DNA of 64,000 nt from assembly GCF_954871325.1 (NCBI RefSeq), contig NC_088776.1:2735985-2799984 (forward strand), written 5' to 3'. The stretch is from Gordionus sp. m RMFG-2023 (Eukaryota; Nematomorpha; Gordioida; Chordodea; Parachordodidae). Below are positions 51,130 to 62,654 of the stretch, piece by piece; positions within the stretch are counted from its first letter, which is position 1; each line of letters starts with the position of its first letter. A model generated the notes under the pieces. The model had not been told where the DNA came from. It did not search any database and saw only the letters and a list, made by a program, of their open reading frames with translations. The position numbers were made by a program, and so were the translations under genes.

Positions 51130-52050
51130 CTGGAATTAGGAATGCTTATTATATTGATCTCTTAACCTCGTGTAAGCTTCTTAAATTAACCAATTAGTGT
51201 TGTGTCTATAAGACCTTTACCAATACCCCAACATCTACAATCATCAGAAAGAATGGGGTGTTTTACATAGAGAAAATGATGATTTTTATCGTTATTTGCA
51301 AAAAATGGTTTTTTTTTGCATTGATACACTTAACCATATAAAAATTTAAACACTTTAACCAAAAGGTCAATTTCAAGTCATCAATAAAAATTTTCAGTGT
51401 AATAGTTATTACATAAAAAATAAAATTATTCCTACACAAAATACATTTTTTAAAAAAATGACAATGTTATCTTGTATGGATTTGCAAAAAAAGAGAAAAT
51501 TGTTCCTATGGAAAATTTCACTCATAATTACACAATCACATGGAAAATGAGAAAGTAAGAAAATTAGTATCCATTAGATATAAATTTTCACTTTAAAAAG
51601 GAAAATCTTATTTAGAAACCCGAATTAAGTGATTTTTTGTTACTATAATTTCGATTCGTTTTCCTCCTCTTCTGATGATCAGAACCAATAAATAATGCAT
51701 CTAACTAAACAATAAACTAATTCCAATCAATTCAAATTTCACTCTTTCTCATCTAGAAATTAAAGACGTGGATTTTATTAATACTTATTTATATGTGCAT
51801 TTATATTCATAAAATAATTTGAACTTGTGCAGTAATTAATTATTTTTCTGATTTATCTCGAATCTTTACAATATTTTTTCCTGTGTTTTTCCCAAATAAT
51901 TTTTCTTCCATCAAATATTTTTTACGGTAAATCTCTAATAAAGATGCATCCATATTTATACATTTGAATAATTTACTGATATGATATGTTGTCAAAATTT
52001 AGTAGCAAATAATTCATTTTTTTAAAAGGTAAAATAAATAAAGGTGCAAA
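51130..52050. repeat. Segment shared by copy B and inverted copy C, missing in A
   Basis: Matches 15780-16660 in reverse, including TTTTCCTCCTCTTCTGAT near 51659 and the TCTGATGATT-like block near 51240. Copy A jumps from about 33010 to the TATTTTTACAAAATAAACT block at 33135 without it. Two of three copies have it, so A most likely carries a deletion of about 1 kb. Confidence 0.75.
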
Positions 52051-52059
52051 ATGTAGAAA

Positions 52060-52345
52060 ATAGAATTTAAGGGAAAGGATAGGAGATAGGATGCTAGGAA
52101 TATGGAAGGTTATTCAATGGAAGAGATGAAACTTGAGCGAATAAAGGCGGTAGCAAATTTTTGGCATAAAAAAAGGGATTCCGTTTGCCTAATTCTTTGA
52201 AAAAATGTTGAGCTTTGCTACTGAAGGTGGTGAGAATGGAGCAAGCGATGGGTATGAATAAGAAATTAGGGGAACTGTACTTTATGGTTTTTGGAGATTC
52301 TGCCAGGGCATCGACGTTATGGTTAGATAGTGCATTTGGTAAATA
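52060..52345 (+). mobile_element. Gag-like fragment inserted only in copy B (fossil)
   Basis: Reads RMEQAMGMNKK and FGDSARASTLWLDSAFG, related to the minus-strand fragments at 40.0-40.3 and 60.2-60.5 kb. It is absent from the matching places in copy A (near 33.1 kb) and inverted copy C (near 15.75 kb), so it is a later insertion. It is a broken fragment without visible LTRs. Confidence 0.45.
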
Positions 52346-52967
52346 GGAAAAATATTTAGATGTAAAATATCTGAAAATTTTTTTTTTACTCCTTATTTTT
52401 ACAAAATAGACTTTATTCTTATCTCATCCTATTCGATCGCTGATTATGGTAATTTCCTATTAAATCTTTTATGTAAACATAGGTTTGGACTTTCTCTTAA
52501 ATATGCATTTCCACTCTTGAATCCTATAGAATATTTATAGAAGTGAAATTTGCTTATTATAGAATATATTTCTGGAACAGGTTTTTTTTTAAGTTAAAAA
52601 AGAACTAGATAAATGATTATTTGAAGTTGCAAAAAAAATTACAAAGAATAATATTTTTTTTAATCGCGTTTTTTAGTGTATTTAAAATATCTATATACTC
52701 TATAAATATTAAAAACAATTATATCATGAAAATTTGAGTTTATATACAATTTATTTAATCGATATTGGTTTAGAAAAATCAGGTAGCAATTATTATATAC
52801 CTCTTAGATAATCTCTAGTTTCTAAATGATTTATGTAAATATTAGATTCAACAATATAAGAAATATTATTATAAGTTTGTAATTTAAAATGATTTGTAAG
52901 CGTTTTAAATATAACAAATATGAATTCATATACACAAGAATATATTGAAAAAACTTGGGACTGGAAT

Positions 52968-53156
52968 AGTGTTGTTAAAGGGCTCGATCTGAGTTTTAAA
53001 AACGACTAACTCAACAATATAGCCAGGAAAATATTGCCTAAGCGTTGAGATTTAGCCAATAGATGTTCAATCCTATGTGCCATTGCCATCTATGAGAAAA
53101 ATCTTTAGGCTTGCATAATATTTTTATGGCTTGAATTTGAGTTGTTTAACAACACT
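52968..53156. mobile_element. MITE family 2 (189 bp) with empty site in copy A
   Basis: Ends AGTGTTGTTAAA and, in reverse, AGTGTTGTTAAA. The flanking 8-bp repeats are ACTGGAAT (52960-52967) and ACTGGAAA (53157-53164). Copy A at 33650 reads GGACTGGAAAGATAG without the element: a clean empty site. The 8-bp duplication and short inverted ends suggest a hAT-derived MITE. It is non-coding. Confidence 0.85.
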
Positions 53157-53170
53157 ACTGGAAAGGTAGA

Positions 53171-53180
53171 GGGGGGGGGG
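53171..53180 (+). repeat. G10 homopolymer
   Basis: Ten G a few bases beyond the right target duplication of the 52968-53156 MITE. Copy A has no G run there. Confidence 0.8.
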
Positions 53181-53694
53181 AGGAAAATATTTTTGAAATA
53201 CTTCATTACTAATACAAAAAAAAAGTTGAAGATACTTTTATTATTACTGTAATTTAAAACAAATAAAAAGGTTATTTAAAACCTGTTGGTGAGTCATTAG
53301 TTTCTAGTGATCGGTATTCTGAATTTCGTATTGCCCCCGCATAATCTGCAATTAATTCAGATTTATTGTTTCATATCGAAAAATAAAAATAAACGAATCA
53401 TTGTATATCTCAGATATCACGTTTTCTAGAGCAAATATGGCAGAACAAGTTCCATATGTTGAACCCAAACGTGAGGGGAGGGGTAGGGGAGAAGTGGCAA
53501 TATTATTTATTTTTTTTTATTAATTCACCCATTTTATTTATCACTTCTTTTCAGTTAAAAGAAGATTTATTTTTGTATTATGAAAAATAATAATAGAATG
53601 ATATTTAAATATTTTAACTTATACAGAGTATACTAACTTAACATTATAGATTAGGAAGCTTTTAAGGTAGATGGAAGTAGGAGGGGGTAGGGAA

Positions 53695-55720
53695 AGATGT
53701 TATATACGATGCTGTAAAATTCTACATTTATCTTTATTATTGAAAGGCGGGGAAGGTCTTGCCCTTAGAATTGTTATGGTCTCTCTATTAGTCGGTATTG
53801 GGGGGAATTAGCGTGTAGAATGGGGATTAGTCTGTGTAGAAAATAATTCACTCGCCTCAAAAAGTTCACAATAATATTGATATGGAATGAATATATTATA
53901 AAACTAAAAATAATATGACTTTTTTTTATTAAGAAATAAAAGTTATAACTTTTAATCTTTACGCGATATTTTTATATATATCGGTATTAATTTACGACTC
54001 AAGTAAACATTTTGTCAAAAAAGTAATATAAATTGATTCGGTAATTACAAGTAAAATGTAATACGATAATATAATACGTAAATTGATTAAGTAAGCATAA
54101 TTTGTTTAATATGAATATAATTTAACATTACAAACTGACCATAAAATATTTATAAATTTTTTGCTTTTTCTAGCAATCTAAAAAATTTAAATGCTCTAAC
54201 TAACCATAGATTACTACGTTGTGCATAACTATTGGCTAATGATTTTTTCGATATAATATACAAAAAAGGTATTTAGATAGACTAAAATATTATAAGCATA
54301 TTGCGGGTAATATATTAAATGCTTCCCTATATCTAAGTAAAAAAAATTAAATAAATAAAAATCTCTATAGGTTTATTAAAATCATATCAATATAATGTAA
54401 TTGTCATTTTAAATTTACCACTTGGCGAATATACTAAATTATTTTAAAGTGAATATTCAATTTTATAATATAAGAATATAATATAAAAAATTTTTTTTTT
54501 TCAAATTACTTATAATATACCAAAAATTAATTTCATATATATTATAGAAACCCTATTAGATAAAAATAGAAGGATTAAGATAAATTAGACGGTTAAACAA
54601 GAAAAAGGGTCATGTGCATTACAAAAAATGAGAATGGTAATTATTGGATAAAAGAAATGAAAATTTAGGTGTAAGGAGCGAATTCCCTATTAAGTCATAA
54701 TAAAATTTAAACTTAATGACCGGATTATCTTTATTTAATCTATCAAAATATCTAAATTAAATATATTTTAAATCAATTCTAATTATTATAAAAGTTGCAT
54801 ATTATTTATATTTGAAACAGGATATTAATTCAATATGATATATTTTTTTTTATTTTATGTTGTAAAAATATATAAAAAAAAAAGATAATATTTTATAATT
54901 ATGAAACTATAATTATTATTAATTTATATGATTAAGACAAAATAAGATGGAGTCGTAATCATTGTAGTTTTATTTTAGAATTTCTTAACTCATTAGTGGT
55001 TAACATTGCCAATATTATGTCTGTTAAATATAATATATCAATAAATATTGAAATCTTATATCGCAATTTTTTCTTATCAAATTATCTTATTTTTATAATA
55101 CACAATGCAGATATTCAACAATTTATATTTCCTTTTAAGATGGTTTTTAGGGCGGATATTTTAGGTGGGTTATAGTTATACTATAATAAATAATTTTTAA
55201 AAAGTTTGGAATTTTGATCAGGCAAAAAAAAACTCCCCATTAATTGGCAATGATATTAAAATAAATAAGCAAGTATGCTTCAATTAAAAAAATTAACTTA
55301 CGATTAGTCATAAATTTTTCATTTTTTGCGATCCTTTAAATAGTTTTTATCTTCTTCTCATGCCATAGATTAGAGATACCTTATAGAATCAGGTTTCGTA
55401 AAATGAATGCGAAAGCTTTACACTAAATGAGGGATGTAGAATACATTGTTCAAATAAATTGTGAGGCTAAAAAGATAGAAAAACATATATAGAAGGTAAA
55501 GCATCTCTTTAAGATGGAACAGATGCCTTGTTCTAAACAAAAATCTGTGATTCATATATATAGATTTTCTTGGGTCTAACATTAAGAAATTTTCATCATT
55601 TATGCTTTTTTTAAAAATAATCATAAAACCACTTTTTAGAATGAGAATAAATAATGGGAATACTTTTTTTAGAAATAGAAGAAGAAATAGATTATGATCG
55701 TTATCATTTAATTGGCTTTT
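53695..55720 (+). repeat. Highly similar block, partner of 35240-37300
   Basis: See the copy-A entry. Long runs here are identical to A, for example around ATTGCGGGTAATATATTAAA (54300) and AGACGGTTAAACAAGAAAAA (54586). Confidence 0.75.
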
Positions 55721-56089
55721 TACAAGCTTAAATTAAGAACTTATATAACAATATAGTTTAAATTACCATAAAATAAAATCCTGGATACTTAACTAATTTA
55801 TATTCTATTTATTACATATCATATTTTTTGATTTTTTTAAAAAATATTTTTCTATTATTTTAAATTCGTATAATTGTGAAATTCATTCATAAAATGATGG
55901 AATGTTTTCCAGGGACGGGGCGGTTCTGCAGGACTTTAATTCCAATAACTATAGATATTTTTTTTGTATTAACTTTCTTCTTTATAAAGATAATATTAGA
56001 AATTTAATTCACATCATTGAAATAATTCTTCTTTATGTTTCTTTTCGCCAATTATAATTAGATAACTTAAAGGGTAAAAAGTTGGGGGT

Positions 56090-56290
56090 AGTGTGGTTAA
56101 AAAGCCCGATTAGCTAGATTTTTAAAAATGGCCCCAATTAAATAGCCAAAATAATATTATATAGAGCTCGAGATTTGGTAGATCTTCTCCAATATATGTG
56201 CAAAATCTTGAGGCACGTTATATTATTTTAACTAAATTTAAATAGGGCCTTTTTTATTAATCTCCCCAAATCGGACTTTTTAATAACACT
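56090..56290. mobile_element. MITE family 2 (201 bp), complete copy
   Basis: Left end AGTGTGGTTAAAAAGCCCGA, and right end in reverse AGTGTTATTAAAAAGTCCGA. This family also has copies at 27784, 37683 and 52968. Flanks TTGGGGGT and AGCTGTGG do not form a clear duplication. It lies about 190 bases before the pogo-like element. Confidence 0.75.
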
Positions 56291-56800
56291 AGCTGTGGGT
56301 AAGTAATATATTCTATATATCAGTATCAGAACTTATGCCATCTATTAACTGCATCCTATTGTTCTAAGGAGCGCGTCATATTAAATTAGATAAAACACAT
56401 TAACATCAACATCATATCTATGAATAGATAGTAAAGCAAGAATAAATTAGTTGTCTTATAAAAATTACATTTTATTTATGTAGAGGAGACCGGGGTAAAA
56501 CGATAGGCATTTTGCATATTTACCATAAAAATTTTAAACAAGAGTCAAACACAACATATTACAGATCAATGTATAGCACCATCCCTCATCTACAAGATAA
56601 AAAAAAGTGTAGCCCTCTACCTATAATATTTTAGGAGCTATAATTAGTTAAGTCAAACTACTCATTTTCGTAATTTTACCCTGGTTACAGGGTAAAGTGG
56701 ATAAGCACTGAGGTAAAGTGGTTAAAATTTTACATAGATTTATCGTTTTAATTAACAAATATTACAAATTTAAGATATATTTATGATTTTTATTTACAAA

Positions 56801-56939
56801 CTAATCAATACAATAAGGACACGTAAAGTAGTTATCATAATTAGCACATTTAGAATGCGCCTATTTAAGGCACATTGTACATTTTAAACATTCATCTATT
56901 TTTATAGTTTTTATTGCAAATAACACATAAACTATTCAT
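56801..56939 (-). pseudogene. C-terminal PHD-like zinc finger of the pogo-like transposase
   Basis: On the minus strand, LCVICNKNY is followed, one frame over, by CLKCTMCLK, an in-frame stop, AHSKC and FTCPYCID before a final stop. The spacing of Cys pairs and the A-H-x-x-C element match the C-terminal C4HC3-like finger carried by many arthropod pogo-type transposases (W-qC--C--WaHe-C----f-C--C). One frame change and one stop break it. Together with the helix-turn-helix it gives both ends of the protein with the catalytic middle deleted. Confidence 0.7.
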
Positions 56940-57127
56940 TTTTGATATCTTTTTTCTTCTCTGAAATTTCAATATTAGTTTGGTAACTATTAGTAATGCT
57001 TAATTGAAATATATAATATATTTATTAATTAATACTCAATTCAAATACAAACAATATAATTTAATTATGTTTAGGCGTTAATCCCATAAATGACCTACTA
57101 GATTCTTCTTCATTTGTAAATATTTGT

Positions 57128-57292
57128 TTATGATCTGAACTTTAAATACCTTTTATATCTTCTTCTCAATGTTGTATAAGGTATTTTATATTTTAGCAGA
57201 CAAAAATCAAATGTTATTGTTATTTTATATTTTATGGCTTCATCTATTATTCTTACATTTCTGAATATGGATTTTCTTTTACAATTTCTCAT
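57128..57292 (-). pseudogene. N-terminal psq helix-turn-helix of a pogo-like transposase
   Basis: The 54-codon open frame starts MRNCKRKS and contains AIKYKITITFDFCLLKYKIP then YTTLRRRYKRY. This is the layout of the N-terminal DNA-binding domain of pogo/jerky-like transposases (MR-YKRKS ... A...y-IP-sTL-rr-k). It would bind the element's own terminal repeats. A stop follows RS, after which a short FT-EEES-like stretch continues in another frame. In complete elements a CENP-B-type domain and a DDE core come next; neither is present. The start codon is the first ATG after the left part of the element and fits the family start. Confidence 0.75.
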
Positions 57293-57753
57293 TATTTGAT
57301 TGATATAATAAAAATTATAATAAAGAATGAAAGAAAAATTTAATGTGAATAATTAATTATATATTTTAACCGTTTTACGCATAACAGCTTTACCTCAAGG
57401 TGACATATATTATAAATATCGTTATTGCGTAACTTCTAGTATAGCTAATGTCAGATAAATTCTATTTTATAGCTAATACATTAAGGAACATGTGTGCTAA
57501 ATTTTGAATCCTGAGAATATGTATATTTTACTAAAAGCAAAATATACTAGAGAATGATTTTTTTATATTTTGGGTAAAAAAACAGTGTTTTGACAAAATA
57601 TATAAAACCAGGTAAGTTTTTTAAAAGATATAGGTAAGAAATTAGATATAAAAATACATCTTCACACCAAATTTAAAATTATTGTGCTCAAGGGTTAAAA
57701 AGTTAATCGCGTTAACATTGTTACTTCGTCAATCGTTTTACCCCGGTCTCCCT

Positions 57754-58245
57754 TAATAATTGCAAAGTATTTTTTTTGCAAAAATCGAATTAATAAAAAA
57801 TAGCCCAAAGAGCCAAATAGAAAAAAAACCAAGTGTAGATAATAATCTCTTCAACTCCAACGTTTCGTTCTATTAATATTTAACCTTATTAGAAAAAAAA
57901 GGCTATGTTTCCTACATTCATTCAAAAATATAGATATCGATTCAGTTTATCTTTTTCTGCCTATTGATTAATAATTTCTTGATACTTAACTGTCAAATTC
58001 AAACATTCTTTATTAATATATTTCTTGTTGACTCAATAAATTTACAGAATCATATCAGTAATCTCACACTCGACATTATTAATCATTCCTAACTGATCTG
58101 CCAAAAGCACTGAAGCTATGCAAATCTATTTCCCTTTATTAGAATCATCCCATTTTTGTATTGACAACTATTTTGCTTTAAACTGCTTAGAAATTGAAAT
58201 ATTTATATTAAGAAAATATGTAGAGAAGTAATGTATTTAATTTAT
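57754..58245. other. Copy-B segment after the pogo element, not in copy A
   Basis: About 490 bases that, with 56290-56482, form the host segment of the pogo-like insertion. A lacks all of it: its family-2 MITE is cut at about 37800 and continues with ATAAGCTACT. Nothing recognisable was seen. Confidence 0.55.
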
Positions 58246-59972
58246 AAGCTACTCTCCGAGCCTATCATAAATATTTGTCTTTCTTTCTTCTTAATACATC
58301 AAATTGTTAGCGTATTAATGTAAAAGTATATAAATTACTTCGTCCAAAATAGTATCCATGCATATGCAATATAGTCATGATGATTAGTAAAAGAAAATTA
58401 GGTAACATGTTAACGTTATATTTTATTGTAAAATAGTAAGTATTATTAATTATAAATTATATATTTTTTTAAATTGAAATTAATTAATAGTTAAAATGAA
58501 CTTTAAATTAATATTTATCTTTAAATTATTATTTATGTTTAAATTTATATTTTCTAAACAATATATTGTAAGGTTAAAATTTATTTAAACTTTTTTTTCA
58601 TGTTTATTTTTATCTAGTCCCTCTTATTATTTCATAAATTTATTGAATATAAATTTACAGATATATTTATAATATATTATATTAAGTGTCAAGCGGACCT
58701 ACATAATTTTTCATCCTATTTATAATTATTAATAAAAAAACACCATTCAAAAGTTATTTAGAAATATAAGATATTGCGAATTTCGATTTTAAAAAGCAGC
58801 TTATTATAGTGCGACCTATTTAGCGTTTGCCCATCGTTAAACCAAACAATGCATTTCAAATTCTATCGTGGAAACCTGATTAAGATTGATCTTTAAAAAA
58901 CAACGAGATTAAAAGAAAGCTAGAATAATATTTTGTAGTAGGTATTTCTACAATATTTAGGCCAGGGTTATTTTTGTAGACCAATTTATAACAAATATGA
59001 TATAAAATATTCTGATTATTTTAATATATTCATACAATTAGCTTATAAAGTTCTTAGTTTATGATTAAAATTTGATTTGATAATTATTTCAAAAATGCTT
59101 ACCGTTTATTTTAAATAGATATTTACAAACAAATAACTATCTTCTTAATTCTATTTCTATTAATGTTCGCTAATTATCGTAAAAATTAATTAGGTTTTTT
59201 TAACCTTTTTTGTAATAATAATTTTTAAGTTCACGAAAACAACAGGTTCAATTTTAACAAAAATTAGTACAAAATGTAAATTTTTTTAATTTTAAACTAA
59301 AATTAACAATTTTAAAATAAAAATTATCTCTCTGTTTAATCGTGTATAATAAAAATTAAATATTTGTATCTATCAAATATAATTCAAATAATAAATCAGC
59401 ATTAAGGTTCAGGCAGATCCTTAAGGATTTTAAGCCTGGTCCTGATTATATTTAACCACTATTTATTGTCCATCCCAATAGAATAAGTTAACAGGCCAGA
59501 CATTTTTTAAACCAATTCAGGCAAATCCTTAATATATATCCCTGATTAATATCCCTAGCGATTATCTTCCATTCACCACATCTGTTGGGTTTAGTGCTCA
59601 GTAAACTTCTTCGATCAAGTATTACCATTTTATTTAAAGGTAATTTTCCAATATATTACCCAACTAGGGTTTCCTTGTCCTTTTGTAATTTAAGATTAAT
59701 TGGAGTAATCTTGAATATTCCACAAAAATTTGATCTCTAGCATATAACATAGATCTTTCAAGTGTTTTTCTGGTAGCTATAAATTATATCTCAATAATGC
59801 CTGCATAATAATGACAAGTTATCTTTCCAGATCTAGACTTATTTGATTTATGTGAGTTAGAACATAGAGATAGCAAATTCAGGTTTTTGATAATTTATTA
59901 AACACTATTAATTATAAAGATAACACATTAACTTTCCTAATTATTGTTCCATTATTGTTAGTACAAATTTGT

Positions 59973-60048
59973 TTGAAAAATATGAAATAATATTTTTTGA
60001 AAAATGAAAAATATGAAATAATATTTTTAAAAGAATATGAAATAATAC
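59973..60048 (+). repeat. Minisatellite, about 3 units (copy B)
   Basis: Same position and same 24-bp unit as 39473-39835, with irregular spacing between units. It shows the array before expansion in A or after contraction in B. Confidence 0.85.
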
Positions 60049-60199
60049 TATTTTAAAAAAAAATATTAAAAAATAATATAATAAAATAAATTAAATATAA
60101 TATTTTTAAAATAATATATAATATCGTTAACGAGTAACGGTAACGCGTTCCCTTTTTCAGATGTAACGAGTAACAATAATGCGTTTTTTTAAAAAATAA

Positions 60200-60470
60200 T
60201 ATACTCGCCCTCACAGACCGGAAAATTATCAAATATAGTTCCATAGACACTTCTTTCTTGTTCATACCCATCGCCTGCTCCAATCTCATCACCTTCGGTA
60301 GCAAAGCTCAATGTTTTTTTTAAAGAATTATGGAAAATATTTCTTGAAAAAGCCAACCAGCCTATAAAATCCCTTTTCTTGCGACAAAGACTTGCTACCC
60401 CCACTATTCTCTAAGTATCTATGTTTTATCTCTTCCATCGAATAATCTTCAATGTCTATGCTTTCTTTCT
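60200..60470 (-). mobile_element. Gag-like retroelement fragment, copy B (fossil)
   Basis: Duplication partner of 40010-40300, with the same LEQAMGMNKKEVSMELYLII stretch and about the same upstream purine-rich sequence. It is broken. The 94-codon open frame on + at 60452-60736 is a shadow with pyrimidine-driven composition. Confidence 0.4.
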
Positions 60471-61116
60471 TCTCTTCCCTTCTCTTTCCTAGTTTTCATT
60501 TTTTTTATCCCCTTATCCTTTTTTCGTTAAATTGTAATTTTATATTTTTCACCTTTATTAATTTTATCTTGGGAAAAAAAGTAATTATACGCTATTACCT
60601 TTTGATAATACATTATATCAGTTACTATTCAAATAAAGTAACCAAAGACCACAAAAAAAAATCTACTATATACTATTTTTATAAATTTCAAAAAAATATA
60701 TATTATATTAAAAACGCTAGGGCCACCACTAAATGATAACACCATTGATTGATACATACTCTTGGCCTACACATCTCAATTGATATTAAATTTTAAACAC
60801 ATGAAAAGGCCTGATTATATTGTATGGCCACAATCCCTAATTTTTATTTAAGTTAAAATAATTTTATTTTTCTTTCATTTTATTATAGCGATTTAAGAAT
60901 TTTTTTTAAACGGGTGCATTTGTTCATGTCAATTATTTTTTTAAGGAATCATTAAACCATTCCAAAAAAAAAATCATAAAAGTCAACCAAATTTTTCCTC
61001 ATTTAGAAAAATTTTCTCCTCTCCGAATTTTTCGATGACATGTAATATAATGTGTTAAAGAGGTATGTAATTTCCATACACATTTAATTTATTTTTAGTT
61101 GTTTATATATATATGT

Positions 61117-61459
61117 CAATCATATAATAATACCTAGACTGACAATGCATTCATGAATAATGGCGTTTGAAAGCGTCGTTGAATGCAAATCCGCTACGCC
61201 CGCCATTTTGGTAACCCATATGGTAATTATTCTCATGTTTAAGACTAATTATCAGATTGATAAACTTGCTTCCTTATTAACTCGATGATCAGGCTATTCT
61301 TTGATAAAGTTTGCGTCAGACATATAGGAATATAAATTAGCCTCTCGATTAAAATTTTTAATAATGATATGAATATCAAAATGGCGTCTCCAGCTGATTT
61401 TCATCGATGAACACTTTTAATGAATGCATAATCGGTATAGGTATTGTTATATGTCATTG
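61117..61459 (+). mobile_element. hAT-type MITE, family 1 (343 bp), copy B
   Basis: Same insertion as 40911-41222, with the same ATATATGT / ATATATTT flanks. It retains about 30 extra bases (AATTATTCTCATGTTTAAGA region near 61225) that copy A has lost. Confidence 0.85.
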
Positions 61460-62039
61460 ATATATTTATATGAATAAGCGTTATAAAATAAATAAAGCGA
61501 GTTATAAATAGTATGTAATTTGTTTTAACGAAAAATTAATTTAATAAATTAATTAAAATTTGTATTTTTAAAAAAAAATGAGAAAGGGAATGTAAAAACC
61601 TTCAATTTTATCATACTGCTCTTGTTTTTTTGGATTTTAATTATTTGTATTTTGTTTTTGTGTTTGCGGATTGAATAAAATAAATCTCTGAAAATAGTTC
61701 GTTGAAGTAAACAAATATATATATAAAAGGTTAACACCATTAATTGTTATTTAGTAATATATTACCCCATTAACTAGAACCAATTAATTAAAATATTGAT
61801 GATATTGACTTCCAAATTGGGAAAATAAAAGTTTTAAAAAATAAGGAAAATTAGGTAGGAAAACTGTTGTCCTGTCTAGAGATATAATAAAAAGGGGTAG
61901 ATGCATCTTTGAGTTATTTACCGTATTAATAATATTCTAACTTTTAATATTAAAAGAGTCAAAATCTTCATATTGAAAGTGTTAATCAATTTTTTTGATA
62001 ACGGTAAAAAATCCTTTAAAAATTTATAAAATACTGGGA

Positions 62040-62493
62040 GATACAATATAATATTTTGGGAGCATTGGTCATATTAGTAATATGGATGTGTAGTTTGATT
62101 TGGGGAAGTAAAGTTAAGAAAAGTAGTAGCGTAAGGATAAAGGGACATAATTTAACAATAGAGGGACATAATGGGGAGGAAGATGTTATGGGAAAATAAC
62201 ATGGCAGCCGATTCAGGAAGTAATCAATGGGGGGACGGATAATGATGTACACAAATTTACAGGTATCTTGAAAGGATGGATTCATATACAGAGGTTGGGG
62301 CCGTATAGGGGATCATAGATTTTTCAGGGGAGGAGAGTGGAAATAAGACTAAGCTTTGATTCTAGAGTGAGAAATTTTTATAATTGCGGAAGACAGAAAC
62401 ATTTGGTCAGAGATTGTAGGAAAGCAAAATGTTTCAAATTTGGAAAATTTGGTTATATAGCCTCTTATTGTCGGGGTTAATAAGGAAGAATAT
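62040..62493 (+). mobile_element. Same old retroelement, copy B, cut by a younger LTR element (fossil)
   Basis: Matches 41926-42380 of copy A up to the second knuckle-like stretch, then breaks off at AAGAATAT where the younger LTR begins. It is broken; the rest presumably follows the inserted element outside the window. Confidence 0.85.
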
Positions 62494-62654
62494 TGATGTG
62501 TATTAAATTGTTGTTTTTTGTTATTTTTATAAAATGATTATTTTTATTATTATTATATATTTTGAGATTACTTTGAATAATAAAGACTGATTTTGATTTT
62601 ACATTACAAAATAATAGAATAAGAAAAACTCGTTTATTATAATAATACATTACA
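62494..62654 (+). repeat. 5' LTR (161 bp) of a Ty3/gypsy element
   Basis: Begins TGATGTGTATT and ends CATTACA (TG...CA). It starts exactly where copy B's old retroelement sequence breaks off after AAGAATAT. Three bases later TGGCGTAGTC looks like a TGGCG-type primer-binding site. The preceding 5 bases AATAT are the likely target duplication. The 3' LTR lies outside the window, so the right LTR border is inferred. Confidence 0.7.

Larger units (their letters stand above)
56483..57753 (-). mobile_element. pogo-like (Tc1/mariner) DNA transposon, internally deleted, 1,271 bp
   Basis: Near-perfect terminal inverted repeats contain GGAGACCGGGGTAAAACGAT at both ends, flanked by TA on each side (56481-56482 and 57754-57755), the Tc1/mariner target duplication. 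On the minus strand the element encodes a psq-type helix-turn-helix at its start (57128-57292) and a Cys-rich finger at its end (56801-56939). The DDE catalytic core that belongs between them is missing, so it is a deletion derivative that would need another copy's transposase. It is absent from copy A, so it inserted into B after the duplication, or A lost the whole 2-kb surrounding segment. Confidence 0.85.
43888..62493 (+). repeat. Tandem duplication, copy B (about 18.6 kb to the LTR insertion)
   Basis: Second unit, starting with TTAGCACCCGCTTACACGC where copy A starts with TTAGCACGCG. The copy continues at least to 62493, where a Ty3/gypsy element interrupts it. The remainder (equivalent to 42370-43887 of A) would lie beyond that element, outside the window. 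The junction at 43888 falls within the RT start of a retroelement in copy A. Confidence 0.92.

Noticed and set aside
60452-60736. 94-codon + strand frame
   Set aside because: Opposite strand of a purine-rich retroelement fragment; composition-driven.
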